64,000 bases of DNA from Paramacrobiotus metropolitanus (GCF_019649055.1 NW_026570261.1:1-64000); one strand, 5' to 3'; counted from the stretch's first letter, positions 11,489 to 22,756 are shown. The notes: generated by a model not told the origin, from the sequence alone. Translations and numbers: made by a program.

Positions 11489-11966
11489 ATGACAGATATG
11501 GAAAATCGTTTCGCTACATTTGCCGGATGGACAAAGATTAAACACCCGCGGGAGATGGCTTTAGCCGGATTTTTCTTCACAGGGACAAAGGACCGCACAA
11601 AACGTTTTCAGTGTGGTCACCAAATCGAGGACTAAGTGCCCGACGATACGCTTTGGGAAGAGCACGCCCGCCATGCTCCAGACTGTACCTTAGCAGAAGC
11701 GCACAAGGGCGAACATTTTATTATCGAAACTGTTCAAAAATTCAATTGCGAATCCGAACTTCTCTCGAGCGAAGCGTCAAAGAAATACGTAGAGCAAACT
11801 TGTGTTAATAAAGTGGAGTGTAAAGTGTGCTATTTGTGATGGTGTTAGAGAACTGTTTCGACCATGTGGTCATGCTGTGTTTTGTAGGCTCTGTTCGAAT
11901 CGTTTGCATCACTGTCCTGTCTGCCGCGCTAATGTAACTGAACGCTACTCGTTGTTTCGCTACTAG
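11489..11966 (+). pseudogene. iap: inhibitor-of-apoptosis protein, one BIR plus C-terminal RING, broken
   Basis: BIR-RING IAPs, including those of large DNA viruses, block caspase-dependent death and act as E3 ubiquitin ligases. ATGs are at 11489 and 11498. The BIR core is clear: RFATFAGW, then LAGFFFTGTKD, then WEEHARHAPDC. The first zinc ligand of the usual CxxC is an Arg (codon CGT, one step from TGT), and an in-frame TAA interrupts the domain at 11633-11635. The RING (11824-11940) holds all eight ligands: CAIC, PCGH, FCRLC and CPVC. It is in another frame, so a frameshift lies near 11815-11830. The spacing between domains is short. It sits between the ATPase and PolB on the same strand, which points to a gene captured by the virus-like element. 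A host IAP retrocopy is the alternative. Confidence 0.75.
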
Positions 11967-12710
11967 CTTGTACACTGTTTTCGAATAATGCATCAAAATT
12001 TATTATTCAAAGAAAATCAATCAAAGAAAGGGGAAAAAATTCTCAACTATGACGTCGTCAGCCTGTATCCTTTCGTCAAGAAGAAAAAGCAGTACCCTAT
12101 CGGTCACCCAGAAATCATTGTTTCAGATTTTGAAGATCTCAAGGAGCACAACGGTCTGGTGCGCTGTAAAGTGCTGCCGCTTCATAAGTATCGGTATCCT
12201 GTGCTGCCCCCGACCATTAACAAGAAGCTTGTCTTCGCAACTGTGCGGCGACGGAAAGCAAGGAATTCTGCCGTCTCACAGACGCCGAACGCTGTCTTGA
12301 TGGCTTCCGGACCACATCCGAGCTGCACCACGCTCTCGACCGCGGATATACTCTGCAGACGGTATATGAAGTATGCCACTGGTAGAAAGTGGAGGCCGTC
12401 GTGTATACTGCGTTCATGAACAAATTGTTCAAAGCCAAGATGGAGGCCTGCGGATTGCCGAGTTGATGGAGGTTGCAACGGCAGAAAGCCGACTTCATTC
12501 GTCAAGTCAAAGAGCGGGAAGGTATTGATCTTGATTCGGAGGCCATGATTTACGATGCCAGACAACGCAATGTGGCAAAAAACTGTCTAAATAGCTTGTG
12601 GGGCGAGCAGGGTCAACGGGACGAAATGTCAATAACAAAGTTCATTACAAAGTGAAATATGTTATGAGCTTGATTCGCTCCAAGGCGGTCGAAATCTTGG
12701 ATGTGTTTGT

Positions 12711-12760
12711 ACCGTCAAGGTGACGACCGTACCGTCAAGGTGACGACCGTCAAGGTGACG
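12711..12760 (+). repeat. 15-bp minisatellite inside polB
   Basis: ACCGTCAAGGTGACG occurs at 12711, 12731 and 12746, with an extra ACCGT after the first unit. It lies between polymerase motifs B and C and accompanies a frame break there. Confidence 0.8.
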
Positions 12761-13052
12761 ACTACAACGAAGGTAGCAATGCAACCAACGTTGCGGTGGC
12801 CGCGTTTACGACAGCCCATGCCGCCTTATGTTGCTGACCCTGATGCAGAAATTGGACGACCAACTCGTGTACTACGACACTGACTCCGTCGTATTCCTTC
12901 ATCGCCCCGGGGACAGGAAACCGGAAACAGGGAGCATTATGGGTGATTGGGATGACCAGTTGCAGGCTGGCGAAAGCCATATCGTGAAGTTTGCGTCATG
13001 CGGTCCGAAGGTCTACAGCTACGAAACCGACACGGGCCGAATCGAACTTAAG

Positions 13053-13129
13053 GTACACATACTCTACTTGTACTTTGTGTACTCGTACTTTTGAATAAAC
13101 TGATGATATACATATTGTATCATTCCAAG
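13053..13129 (+). other. candidate 77-nt GT-AG intron in polB
   Basis: GT at 13053-13054 and AG at 13128-13129 bound an AT-rich stretch with stops. The polymerase frame is open before and after it and stays in phase if the stretch is removed. Splicing has not been shown. Confidence 0.45.
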
Positions 13130-13541
13130 GGGATTGCGAAAAATGGATGCACTGAGGATATCCTGGATTTTGATGAAATTACAAAATCCTCTACGGGAAC
13201 GGGGAAGGCACTGGACTTTGATGAGTTACAACGCCTTCTGGGTGGTATCGACAGCCATGTGCAGGTCATCTACCCGCATTTCATCAAGCGGAACGGCAAG
13301 ACACAGAAAATCAGTACTGTGCAGTTATTTAAAAAGCTGCCGATGGTTTACGATATTTGCGATCTCATTCGCAAAGCTTCGTTTGGAAACGGCAGGGGAT
13401 TTCTGTGATATGTTTTCAAATTATAAGACTTCATTTCCGAGGTTGACCTCCGGTTTCATTACTGCTACAGTATGTTATCCAACGAGCTGTTATTGTCATA
13501 TCAAGCGCTACAGTGCAACAGTTGAGGTCCTCGAACCTTGA

Positions 13542-15019
13542 ATGTCGATTAACGAAGGCTTTTTTTTAAAAAAACATTCGTAACTGTCTTGGATTGCATA
13601 GTGGATGTGAATAAACAGGTATCCTGAAGTACTTTTAGATTTTTTATTCTATTGTAAATATTATTGTAGTATGGTTCGACCAAAAACAAGAAATCAGGTT
13701 TTGTTTTGCCAAGGTGATACTGGGATTAGCAGAATCATAGCTGTTTGACTAACTGCTGCAAATTTAATTAGGGCGCGAAAGATTTTCGACCCTGTATATA
13801 CGACTTTGTGAGGCGTGTCTACCACATTCGATTGGTTGGCCTGACAAGCTTACAGGGATATTCTACGCAATTTAAAACCAAAATTAAGAGACTCCGCGCA
13901 AATTGCGCGGAATAAATAACAGATGGATTATTCAGTTCAAAAAACTAACTGTTTTTTGAACTACTCCTAAAAGTATAGATATGAGGAAATCATAGAATTA
14001 TTATGTTACTGCTAATATATCTGTAATGTCACTGGACTGCCAAGTCAACCCTAGACGGGGCTCGTGAGCATAAGAAAGTTTTCCAATTTTTTTCCCGGAA
14101 ATGAACCGGCTTTCAACTTTGCTCTACAGAACGAATCCTTCGCACCATACCAGTAAACAATCAATCAACTCGTATCATTCAATATTTAAGATTATTTGCC
14201 CAGTTGCAAAATAGTAGCTCAGTAATTTAGATACAGCTTACCTATCTGCTCATTTTTACCATCGCGATTCGCGCGCTCAGCCGCGCTGTTTCGAATTTCA
14301 GAGTAAGTAAAGTAATGTACAAGTAAAGTACTGTAAAGTATGTTGGTTGCCTCGTTTGCTGCTCCGCGAGCTCCGCTCGCGCCGCAGCTCGGCGTCGCCG
14401 GCGGCTCCGGCTTCTGTGAAAAACTTAAAAAACTATGGGTAGTCCTAATAAGTGGACATGGACGGACGGCAGGACAGGCCGGACACTGGCTGGACCAAGC
14501 CGAGGACGCTGGACAGGACGGACACCGCACGGCCTGGCACCGGGACACTGGACGTGCGCGGACACTTGTTCGTTTAGTTCTTAGTAACTTCAACTAAACT
14601 CGAATTCTCTAAGCAGTCTATCTTGTTAAGCGGTGAGGTAAGCGGTCACAACTGTTATAATACTGTTATGCATTGTAGGCAAGTGCTCAAGCTGAGTTGC
14701 TAAGCAGAAGCGCATCGTGCAAAATGGTGACCATTAGGCTTTATACTGCTGTTTGCGTCTCAGAAACCATTTACGAGAACATTTAAAAACGAAATACGAT
14801 GTTATTTTAAAAAGGATATAAAAAGCATTTTATCATGCTGCATTCCTCCCGGAACCAATAACAGATTTTATCAAAGAACCGTGAGCTGCATTGGCTGCCG
14901 GCTAAAACTAGGTGATAGCTTAAAATTCTAAAGTGAAAAAATAAATCAATGGAGAATTCAACAGCACCAAAACGTCTTAGTTAAAACTGCATAGCACACA
15001 GAAGAAATACGGCGTCTAC
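13542..15019. other. no gene; GC-rich repeat copy and a small palindrome
   Basis: Contains GC-rich block copy 2 at 14354-14412 (minus), a GGAC-rich stretch at 14455-14570, and the palindrome GCGCAAATTGCGC at 13896-13908, which resembles one at 51596-51608. Confidence 0.5.
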
Positions 15020-16450
15020 TTAGCCGGTGCCGAAACTTAATAAACTGCAGACCACAGGCGTTAATAAACTGCAGACCACAGGCGCCCCTCGTGCATCGCA
15101 CTCAAGCGAGATTTCACGGAACTGCTTGTCACAAAGGTGCAATCCTGAATACTTTGGCATCTCGATATTTTTATGGCCGTCCATAAGGCAGGATTTTTGA
15201 ACGTAAAAATATGCGTTTCCCGATTTAGACTGCTTGTTTTCGCCGGTTTCGAAGAATTTCCGTTTCCCGCAAGTCACTAAAACGAGGTCGAACGGTGGAG
15301 CAGGCAGCACATCTTTTGCCTTACGAAACGGTCGATCACACCCGCTGCAATTTGTCATACCCGGATTGCACTGGCCCATAAACCAAACCTCAAATTCCGT
15401 TAGGTTTGGCTGAGGTTTTTCCGCCAGGGGCTGCACTAAAATCTTTTCCCATAAAATGTCCCTGTGCAATATCGGGTCATAAGCAGGTTCGGATTTGGTT
15501 GGGCTCGTACTTGCCGCCGATTCGGATGCAGTAATGTCCCTTTTAGGACTGACTGTGGATGGCTGTGTCAAAGTTTGGCTGGGAACGATCTCTGAAACTG
15601 CAACTGAGCGGACTGCAGCGCCTCTTCTGATGGATGTGCTCCCGTGACGTTTAAGTTCTTCAGCCAGACCAAGCGTCTGTGTCTGTAAAGATCGTCTGGC
15701 GCCTCCCGTTTCTTCAACTGCGGCTGCTGGCGCGCCCTGAGCTTCTTCTGCGGTGGCCTCGGCTTGCCCTTCCTGTGCCGATGGTCCAGCTTGAACCTCT
15801 AAGTGAGGCGCTGTTGCATCTTGATTTTCTTGTGTTGTGATTTCCCACAGGGGCCTAATTTTTCACCATAGAACACCGTTTTCAGTGCACCATTTTCCAG
15901 CCTCTTGGTGAGTCTGAAGTGAGCACCGTCTGTTTCCGCACGGTGTCGCATAATACTGATCATCGTGTTCCTTAAGACAGTTGGATCGTCCCGATCCTTT
16001 TGGGGTATCATGTAATACATTCGTTCTAGCGCTGTCTGATTTGCGGTACGGGCGCTGTCCTCTGATACATCCCATGGTGCATACGAAATCGGATCTCCCG
16101 TTATTGGATCCACTATGACTCCTGTAAGCATTTCCGGTGGTCCCTCGTCCATGTCGAATTTCAGGGTCATCTTCCTACAAGTCGCATCCGTATAATTTAG
16201 GGTTGATTCATAATCATCTAGTGTTTCTTTCTTTCTTTCATCCGATTTACGAATATGTACTACTGAATATAAATTATTTCGAAATGCTTGTTCGGCCAGT
16301 TCATAAGCCTGTAGGCAGTGAACCCAGTGAACGCTAAAGCCATCCATACAGTGCTTGCCTAGCATGCTGTATGAAAAAGTGCGGAATTCACTTGGCACCA
16401 CAGTAATACACATTTCGGAATTTGCGACAAGCAAACGGCCAGTACCCATG
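15020..16450 (-). pseudogene. unrecognised two-domain gene with one frameshift
   Basis: I do not recognise this gene. An ATG (16450-16448) opens a 216-residue frame with no stop until 15799. The other frame is already open from about 15840 and runs to 15020, so one 1-nt shift near 15830-15840 links them. The first domain is of normal complexity and contains HWVHCLQAYELAEQAF and a PITGDPISYAPWD stretch. The linker is rich in Ala/Glu/Gln/Ser. The second domain has a CSGC pair, then KSGNAYFYVQKSCLMDGH and LHLC, so it probably binds zinc. The tail duplicates an 8-residue unit through a 24-bp DNA repeat. It lies 1.5 kb from polB on the opposite strand, so it could be an accessory gene of the Maverick-like element or of another transposon. 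Confidence 0.5.
15037..15084. repeat. 24-bp tandem duplication in the minus-strand gene
   Basis: A unit containing AAACTGCAGACCACAGGCG occurs twice in a row (15037-15060 and 15061-15084) and repeats eight residues near the protein C-terminus without changing frame. Confidence 0.85.
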
Positions 16451-16844
16451 CTATAGATAAAAACACAGCCGTACTTTGCTATTGCTTTATTCGGCTAGTT
16501 GTTTCGAAAACGGCTCGGTTTACATGTTCAGCAATGCATTAATCAGGTGACAGACAGAACATTCTGTGCAAAGTACGGTAATTCGTTTCACGCAGAGTTA
16601 CAATGGAGGCTATAACACTGCAACAGACAGATCGTATGCAGCAGCTCGCAAACGCGAGCGCCAGCTTTATTTAAGCGCAATGGCGCTAACCGGCTCGGGC
16701 AGAGCAAGACGTTGAACAGAACCAGACTAAGAGAATTCTAAACAGGTAGACAGCAAGCACATCTCTAGGGAAGGCGCTAATCCTCTGCTTCGACTGATCT
16801 CCCTGTCTCCTTCCATTTGGCACGATTGGTGCTGCGGACATCAC

Positions 16845-17110
16845 AGGCCTTTCAGTCCAAGCCGTTACTGAGTAGCCAGGGTGGTATTGTGATCCTCCAT
16901 CTCCCGTGCCCGTCTCCTTGGTGGTATTGCTGCCTCAGCCAAGCACTTCGCACACAGGCCTTGCGGGCCGTGCACTCGCAGCCCGAACTCAGAGTGGTCA
17001 CCCATCTAAGTCCAAACCGCGCTCGATGTAGACTATCTTTCAAAACCCGAAGGTTTATCCATCTTGCCACAACGAGTGTGCTCAATCTTGCCACAACGAG
17101 TGTGCTCAAC
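16845..17110 (-). repeat. SINE-like repeat with 5S-rRNA-like motif, copy A
   Basis: On the minus strand this matches 18378-18520: GATAGTCTACATCGAGCG, then GATGGGTGACCACTCTGAG, then GGCCCGCAAGGC. The GATGGGTGACC word equals the internal control region of animal 5S rRNA genes, which suggests a 5S-derived SINE (SINE3 type). The 5' edge holds a 24-bp tandem duplication (CTTGCCACAACGAGTGTGCT, about 17062-17110). Frames across it are not genes. Confidence 0.5.
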
Positions 17111-18377
17111 GAGTTTGTCGTCGTGCGTCTGAGACAGATGTTTACCTCTTTCACCTTGCGAAAAACTGCACCCGGGATGACCGTCCACGGGTAGACACTG
17201 GGCAGACCAAATTCTCCCTTCTCCTGTAACTCTTATTTTGCCTGTCGCATGTGCATGTGCACTTGCGGCCTACCGATTGTCATTTTTGGGAGTCGGGCCC
17301 GTCTCTCTGTGACCATGCCCGTTGCTGGTTAGCACAGTCTTAATTGCTTTTTAATTACTTTTAATGGCCTGTGCTCACGATTTGAGGGAATGGGTACTAG
17401 TTTAGGTGCTTATCGCAAATCAGGCATTAACTAAGCTCATGTGGTATGTGAACATAAACAGCTTCCAGATTTCTGTCTCTAAACCATAAACATGCAATAT
17501 CCTAAACATCAGTACCACCTTTTTCAACATCATTTTGCACAGAAAACAAATTAACACTACTCGCAACTTGCGAGTCGCAAGTCATGTTCTTAGTCATCGA
17601 AAATTTTGGACTTTAACCGCATATCAGTACGACAGTACCAATGACAACCGCCCGTGGAAACCTTGCAACTTTAAACCGGTCGAACTACTGCGAACGGCAG
17701 CTCCTTGAGAAACAGTTTTGGGGCAGTTCCATACTCGCAGACTTTGCTAGGTCTTCTTTGCTACATCTCACTTTTTCTGACGCCATTTGCTTGTGAGAAA
17801 TTTATAATTTCATTCAAGAATCCAGACTACGGAATAACACGTGGTCACGATTTAAGAATTTTCCTCCCATCGCAACAAAGTTGCCCAAAACGCTTTTGGC
17901 GGTCAGTGGTGGGGTGGTCAGTTTTGCAGTGGTGAGATTTCGAATTTGGTTTCTGTGTTAAAGTTTTTCTAAATTGTATTTCAAACTTTTGTTTTTGTCT
18001 AAAAACAAATCTACGAAGTATGGGCTATTGCAAGATACGTAGACATGGAAGTTTGGTTCACTGGATCGGGCTGGAGAACTCGACAGAGTGGGGATTTCGT
18101 TAAGGCTTACGCGATTAATCTGCACCGAGCGCAAAGCGCGAGGTGCTACTCTAAGCCTTTGTCAAGCGGTGCACGCATTCATAGCATTCCATAGCAGAGT
18201 ATACAGTACGCTTCCCGTAGCAGAGTTTGTCCGTCGCCACGAAAAGTGTCAGTCACGCCATTCCAATTCCACAACTTTTCATTTCCATTGGCAGTGGTAT
18301 TTCATAGCGTACGCGCTGTTTTAAAGATGTCATTAACATCGTTTTTGCTGATGGTACTGGACCTTAGCCACACTCCG
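17111..18377. other. no gene recognised
   Basis: Mixed-composition DNA with only short open frames and no motif or repeat that I can name. Confidence 0.5.
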
Positions 18378-18520
18378 TGTAGCTAAATGGATGGATCTTC
18401 GGATTTTGAAAGATAGCCTACATCGAGCGCGGTTTGGATTTGGATGGGTGACCACTCTGAGTTCAGGCTGCGAGTGCATGGCCCGCAAGGCTGTGTGCGA
18501 CGTGGTTAGTCGGCATCAGC
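18378..18520 (+). repeat. SINE-like repeat with 5S-rRNA-like motif, copy B
   Basis: Shares TACATCGAGCGCGGTTTGGA, GGATGGGTGACCACTCTGAG and GGCCCGCAAGGC with the minus-strand copy at 16845-17110, with scattered differences. The 5S-type word TTGGATGGGTGACC is better preserved here. Confidence 0.55.
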
Positions 18521-20519
18521 GCTGACCGTACTGAGTGGCGTGTACGTTTCTTCGACGCCTGGGCTTAAACGGATCCTCCATGGTTCAACTCGCTCGTCGC
18601 ATCAGGATTAAACACCCCGCTCCATTCCTCATTCAACTGCGGATACGGCCGGACGATACGGATCTTGTTGTCTATAGCGTTTAGTCTGCGTGCTTTATAC
18701 ACGTTTACGTCAATGCTTAGCCATTGTCTAGTGTGCCAGTGCATGGGTCTAATAATGCTTGCAATTCTGAGCTGTGTTGTATCATATGCCTTCTGTAGCG
18801 GAGTTTGGTAATGAGCGTGTGTTGTGTTCGGCCAGGTTTAAAATTCCCATGCTGTGTGTGCAAAACACAGCAGGTTAATGGGTTACCTGCTACCGAGATG
18901 AAACTATAAGCGCGCAATAAAACTTGGTGTCGTTAAAATTTTAGCACGAAATTTTCTGGTCGGAATTTCGAGAAAAACAATTTGTTTTTATCCACAGCGA
19001 AATCTTTTTTGAATGTTTTTCTAAACGTAGTGTTGTCAGATGTGACACAGAGGCAACGAGGAAAATCACCTCAGGAAACCTGAGGAAAATCAGAAGGGAG
19101 CAATCACCTTTATTGAGTATCAATAAAGCAACCACAAAACCAACAAAAAGCCAATGCGGAAAAAGCTGATGGAAAAGTAGCTGCCAGCGAGCTCATGTCA
19201 AATCGTGATAATAACCGTGTTGCGGCGATCTTTCAAAATTTAAATATCACAGAACGACCGTCACATCACAACCGCTGTCGCGTGATATGAAGAAGCATCT
19301 CTGGCCTTCTTTTTACCAGATCCTTGCGAAACGAAATCACATATAATCAGCACAATCACGTACAGAAAAGGTAGTAAAAGAAAGGAAAGTAAACTGTCCC
19401 ATTCATGTGGCAACTTAGACAATATGCATTTTGACCAGTCTGACCAACTCTGCCCTCTCCTGTCTTTTGATAGGAAGCAGAGAAATTACCAGGTGATCAG
19501 GACCTATCGGCTCAAAAAGGCGAATTGGGCAGGGATGCAGAGCTAAACAGCGAACGGCTATCACACAAGAATGGTTCTGATTCAGACCGCTTGCCATTTT
19601 TATAGCACTTGCGATGATAAGCATCGGTGATATGTGACGGTTTGAGAGTCATCGCAACACGGTTAGTGAGCGGCGTGCTGCAGCTGCGTATCAGCTGAGG
19701 CCGCAAAGCATGGATTAGCTCGTAAGCGCTGGGCATCGCCCCCACGAGTGCAACAGCAACGCTGATAGGTCGGCGTAGACAAAGTAAACGCTGAGTAATC
19801 AGTGCGTAGCGCGGCACGAGTGGCGTGGCCACCTGCGTGCGGGCGACAGAGCACAAGCCACGAGAGGTGTGTACCGCCTAGAGTGAGCGCGGTCTCTGAC
19901 ATGCCTCTGGGCGGGAGTGGGAGCTCCTGCGAGCACCTTCCCGACTCTGCCCCTGGCCAACCCGATAGGGTGCCAGGATCCGATACCCGGTAGGGCCGGA
20001 TGCCACTTTGTCTCTTTTGCCCGGTAGGGCCGCTGCGGTGCATGCACCGAACGGCCGAAATCTGGAGTGCACTCGGTGTGCTGGGGTTCCAGTGTAGTTT
20101 GGTGAGGCTTCTTCGGTCGGTGAAGTAAAAAATAAAGATTTATATGGCTCATAGTTAAACATCGAAGTAAAAAGATCACAATTCCAGAGATCCCAAAGCC
20201 AATTCTTTTGGTTAGAATGCTAAATAAAAACATTAATTTCTTTGGTTAATAAGTCTAGAAAAACCAGGTGTGGTTAAAAAACTAGATAAAAACACTTATT
20301 CCGACTAGGCTTTGACCACAGGGCAGGTTCTGTCCACACGGGTCCTAGTCAACGGTCCGCTTTATCCGGTAGGATTGGCCTGGTCTTGTAGATCCGGGGC
20401 GACGGTTTCCAGAGATATCCACAGTGTCCAGTGAAGAAAATTCAGTTGTGCGGTGTATGGAAGGCACTGTTGCATTCGCAAGGACGGTTTGTCCCCTTCC
20501 TAGTTTATGAGTGTGGTGG
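18521..20519. other. no gene recognised; GC-rich CCCGGTAGGGCCG words
   Basis: Around 19960-20040 the word CCGGTAGGGCCG occurs twice, next to a similar CCGATAGGGTGCC. Several overlapping open frames here on both strands reflect GC-rich composition. Confidence 0.45.
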
Positions 20520-20960
20520 ACCGGTCCCGGTTGGGTGGTCCATAAAAGGTTTATGGTTAAGGCCTCTGGGCAGGAGGCAGGAGTGGTGCACTACAGGCGA
20601 GATGGTGTAACGGACCAAACCCGTTAGGGCGGTCCAAACTCAGGCTAAAATTCTTTCAAGTCCGGATGGGCCATAATGGTAAATTTTCTAAGTCCAATGA
20701 CCGAAATGGTGTGATGGGCCAAACCCGTTGGGACGGCCCAAACTCGGTCTCTTGCATGTCTTAGGCGGGATACGGGCTCCCATATGACGGGGCCTTGCCT
20801 CCGGCGGTTGCGGGAGTAGAAGTCCTGTGTAACAGTCTCTGGCGTTACGATGTGGACTTAGTCGTTTTTTTCGATGGGCCACACCGTTTGGCGGGCCAAA
20901 ATAGATTTAGTCGTTTTTCGATGGGCTATGCCGTTTGGCGGGCTAAAGTGGATGGCGGGC
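20520..20960. repeat. GGNCCAAAC hairpin-like repeats, probable Ty3 3'-UTR/LTR remnant
   Basis: A motif of the form GGNCCAAACCCGTTNGG-ACGGNCC recurs at about 20611, 20713, 20872 and 20920, with a weaker form at 20520. Each copy can pair with itself (GGACC...GGTCC). The same GGACC/GGCC-rich composition marks the Ty3/gypsy pol fragments at 24.5-35.6 kb, so this may be that element's untranslated or LTR sequence in minus orientation. Confidence 0.4.
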
Positions 20961-21390
20961 CTAAGTGGCGGGCCGAAATGGCGCGCCTAAGTGGTTCGAA
21001 GATTCGTTGAATCTGGTCCGTCTCAGTGGCCGTAGGCCGTGAGTTGGCTGCCTTCGTTTCCTAAGACCGTGGCCATAACAAAAATTTAATGGCTTCTGAC
21101 GAAAACATCAGGTTGGCCGGGCCAAACTCCAAAAGATTAAGTTGTGGGCGCCGGTAGGCGTTTACCACGAGGAGCCGGTCTGCTGACTGGGGAATCTTCA
21201 GTTTTGCCTCCGGGCTGGAGATTCTTTGGCTTTGCCTCTGGATGGTTGGTGGTAAAATTTTTGGCGTTGCATGCAAACGTGGGTGTACCACAACTTCTAT
21301 GCGGCTCCCACGAACTCTCTGATCCCAGTTGCCTGACATAGCAACTGGACCCGTGAGCCGCATATGGTCCGTTAGACACATAGCGGGCCT

Positions 21391-21490
21391 GGTCCAACTT
21401 CTATGGGCCAGGCTTGTCCACGGCTTGTCGCAACTTCAATGCGGGCCATGGCTTATCCACGGCTTGTCGCGACTTCTATGCGGGCCGTCG
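21391..21490 (+). repeat. tandem repeat of about 40 bp, 2.5 copies
   Basis: CTTCTATGGGCC, CTTCAATGCGGGCC and CTTCTATGCGGGCC head successive units joined by TCCACGGCTTGTCGC. Confidence 0.7.
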
Positions 21491-21817
21491 CCATCTTTTG
21501 GGCGCTGAATCCCTTCCCTGCCGGGGAACTTAGCGTCGGCCAAGTTCGGTCCGGTGGACTCCGTCGGACGGTCTGGGATGGCCAGGCCAAATTCATGATC
21601 CCAGCCGCTAAGCCAGAGCCAATCCGGTTAAGATCCAGGTATTAAGGTCTGGTTAAGTCTGTTATGTCTGTTATGTTATGTCTGTAATAGTTATATATTT
21701 AGAAATAGGGGTATGGATGATGTTAATAGTAATATTAATAGTAATATGTTTCAAAATAGGGGGTCCGACTATTCTAACATCCGGGAAACCACATTTCCAT
21801 CATCATCGAGAACTTTA

Positions 21818-22672
21818 AAAGACCTTTGAGCAAATGTTGTAAATATATGTTTTGAGGAAAATCACGAGATTCATAGGATTCCTTCAAAACCGAGGATGGT
21901 GGTGAACGCAGCGAACCAACAACCGAACCACCTGAACCAATATACCATTTTGTAGAGCGCGTTGAGTTGAGTTAGATCACGGGGACCAAAGGTCACCAAA
22001 AGGTCACCAACCATAGTTATGAGCAGAAAACGGTCACGTGACCACTGAAACTAAGGGAAGGAAAGGTCGCGCAACCAAAATTCTTATCCTTTTAGAATCA
22101 GGAAGAGAAACGAAACTGTCCATAAACAATTTGGCAAAGTATCTTTGTTCTGCAGGTTCATTTGGTAGCCACGCCCACGGTAACGGGCTTCCGTTACCGG
22201 AACGGGTTACCGTTACCGTAACGGGTTACCATTACCGTAACGGGTTACCGTTATCGTAACGGGTTAAGGTTACCGTAACGGGCTACCGTTACCGTTACCG
22301 TAAATGGTTACCGTTACCGTAACAAAGCCGTATAGGATCATCAGTGCTAAAGAAACCGAAGGCGGAGCCGGTGGCGACGCCGAGCTGCGGCGCGAGCGAG
22401 CGAAGCGAAGCGAGCGGAGCAGCAAGTGAGACGAATGGACTTTTTACTTCTCTTTTTGACACACTCTTCCTCTGCTTTTCAATTTGATTTAAACTTTAAC
22501 GTTAGCACAATCAACATTCAACTGCAACAAAACTTTAACAAATAAAAGTAAGCGTATTTAACGCTTACCAGAGAGAAAACCTTATGGGCTCAATGCGAAC
22601 GGTCCAATACCTATTACATACACCGGTATTCACCGCAGGTGAATTTCGGGGCCTCGCTCTCACGAGGCTTGC
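21818..22672 (+). repeat. duplicated module, copy A, with paired 3' hairpins
   Basis: Shares with 22757-24172 the order: ATATATGTTTTGAGGA, GAACCACCTGAACC, GAGTTGAGTTAGA, GGTCACGTGACCACTGAAAC, a GTTACCGTAACGG tract (22180-22330), the GC-rich block (22360-22432), and a 3' end with two hairpins, ATTCACC/GGTGAAT (22628-22644) and GCCTCG/CGAGGC (22651-22668). No protein-coding signal. Confidence 0.75.
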
Positions 22673-22756
22673 ATATACTAGTAATATAGATCATAATCAC
22701 CCCCCACGGCATCTTCGTCTATCGGTGAAACCAATTTTTTATTAACATTCATAAAA

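Larger units (their letters stand above)
9928..13541 (+). mobile_element. degenerate Maverick/Polinton (adintovirus-like) gene island
   Basis: Three viral-type genes lie in a row on the plus strand with tight spacing: a packaging-type ATPase, a BIR+RING IAP and a protein-primed type family-B DNA polymerase. ATPase plus this PolB is the signature of Mavericks/Polintons and adintoviruses. All three are broken by stops or frame changes. I did not find integrase, protease or capsid genes, nor the terminal inverted repeats, so this is a fragment or an integrated relic. The polymerase starts 21 bases after the IAP stop, a spacing typical of compact viral genomes. Confidence 0.7.
11988..13541 (+). 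pseudogene. polB: protein-primed family-B DNA polymerase (Maverick type), N-truncated and frameshifted
   Basis: This enzyme copies the linear genome of Mavericks/adintoviruses from a protein primer. An ATG at 11988 follows the IAP stop by 21 bases, but the frame begins just before motif A, so the exonuclease domain is missing. Motif A (YDVVSLYP) and the YPIGHPEII block lie at 12049-12120, motif B (KNCLNSLWG) near 12580-12603 and motif C (YYDTDSVVF) near 12868-12894. The C-terminal part follows after a possible 77-base intron (13053-13129). The parts lie in several frames, with breaks near 12225, 12420-12475 and 12650-12830. A 15-bp minisatellite sits in the last break. Catalytic Asp residues of motifs A and C are present, but no complete protein can be made. 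Confidence 0.75.

Noticed and set aside
16852-17154. 100-125 residue frames on both strands
   Set aside because: They lie within the SINE-like repeat.
18433-18460. A 5S rRNA gene
   Set aside because: Only the GATGGGTGACC control-region word matches; the rest does not read as 5S rRNA.
19663-20233. Several overlapping frames of 114-144 residues
   Set aside because: Mutually overlapping on the same strand in GC-rich sequence, with no motifs.
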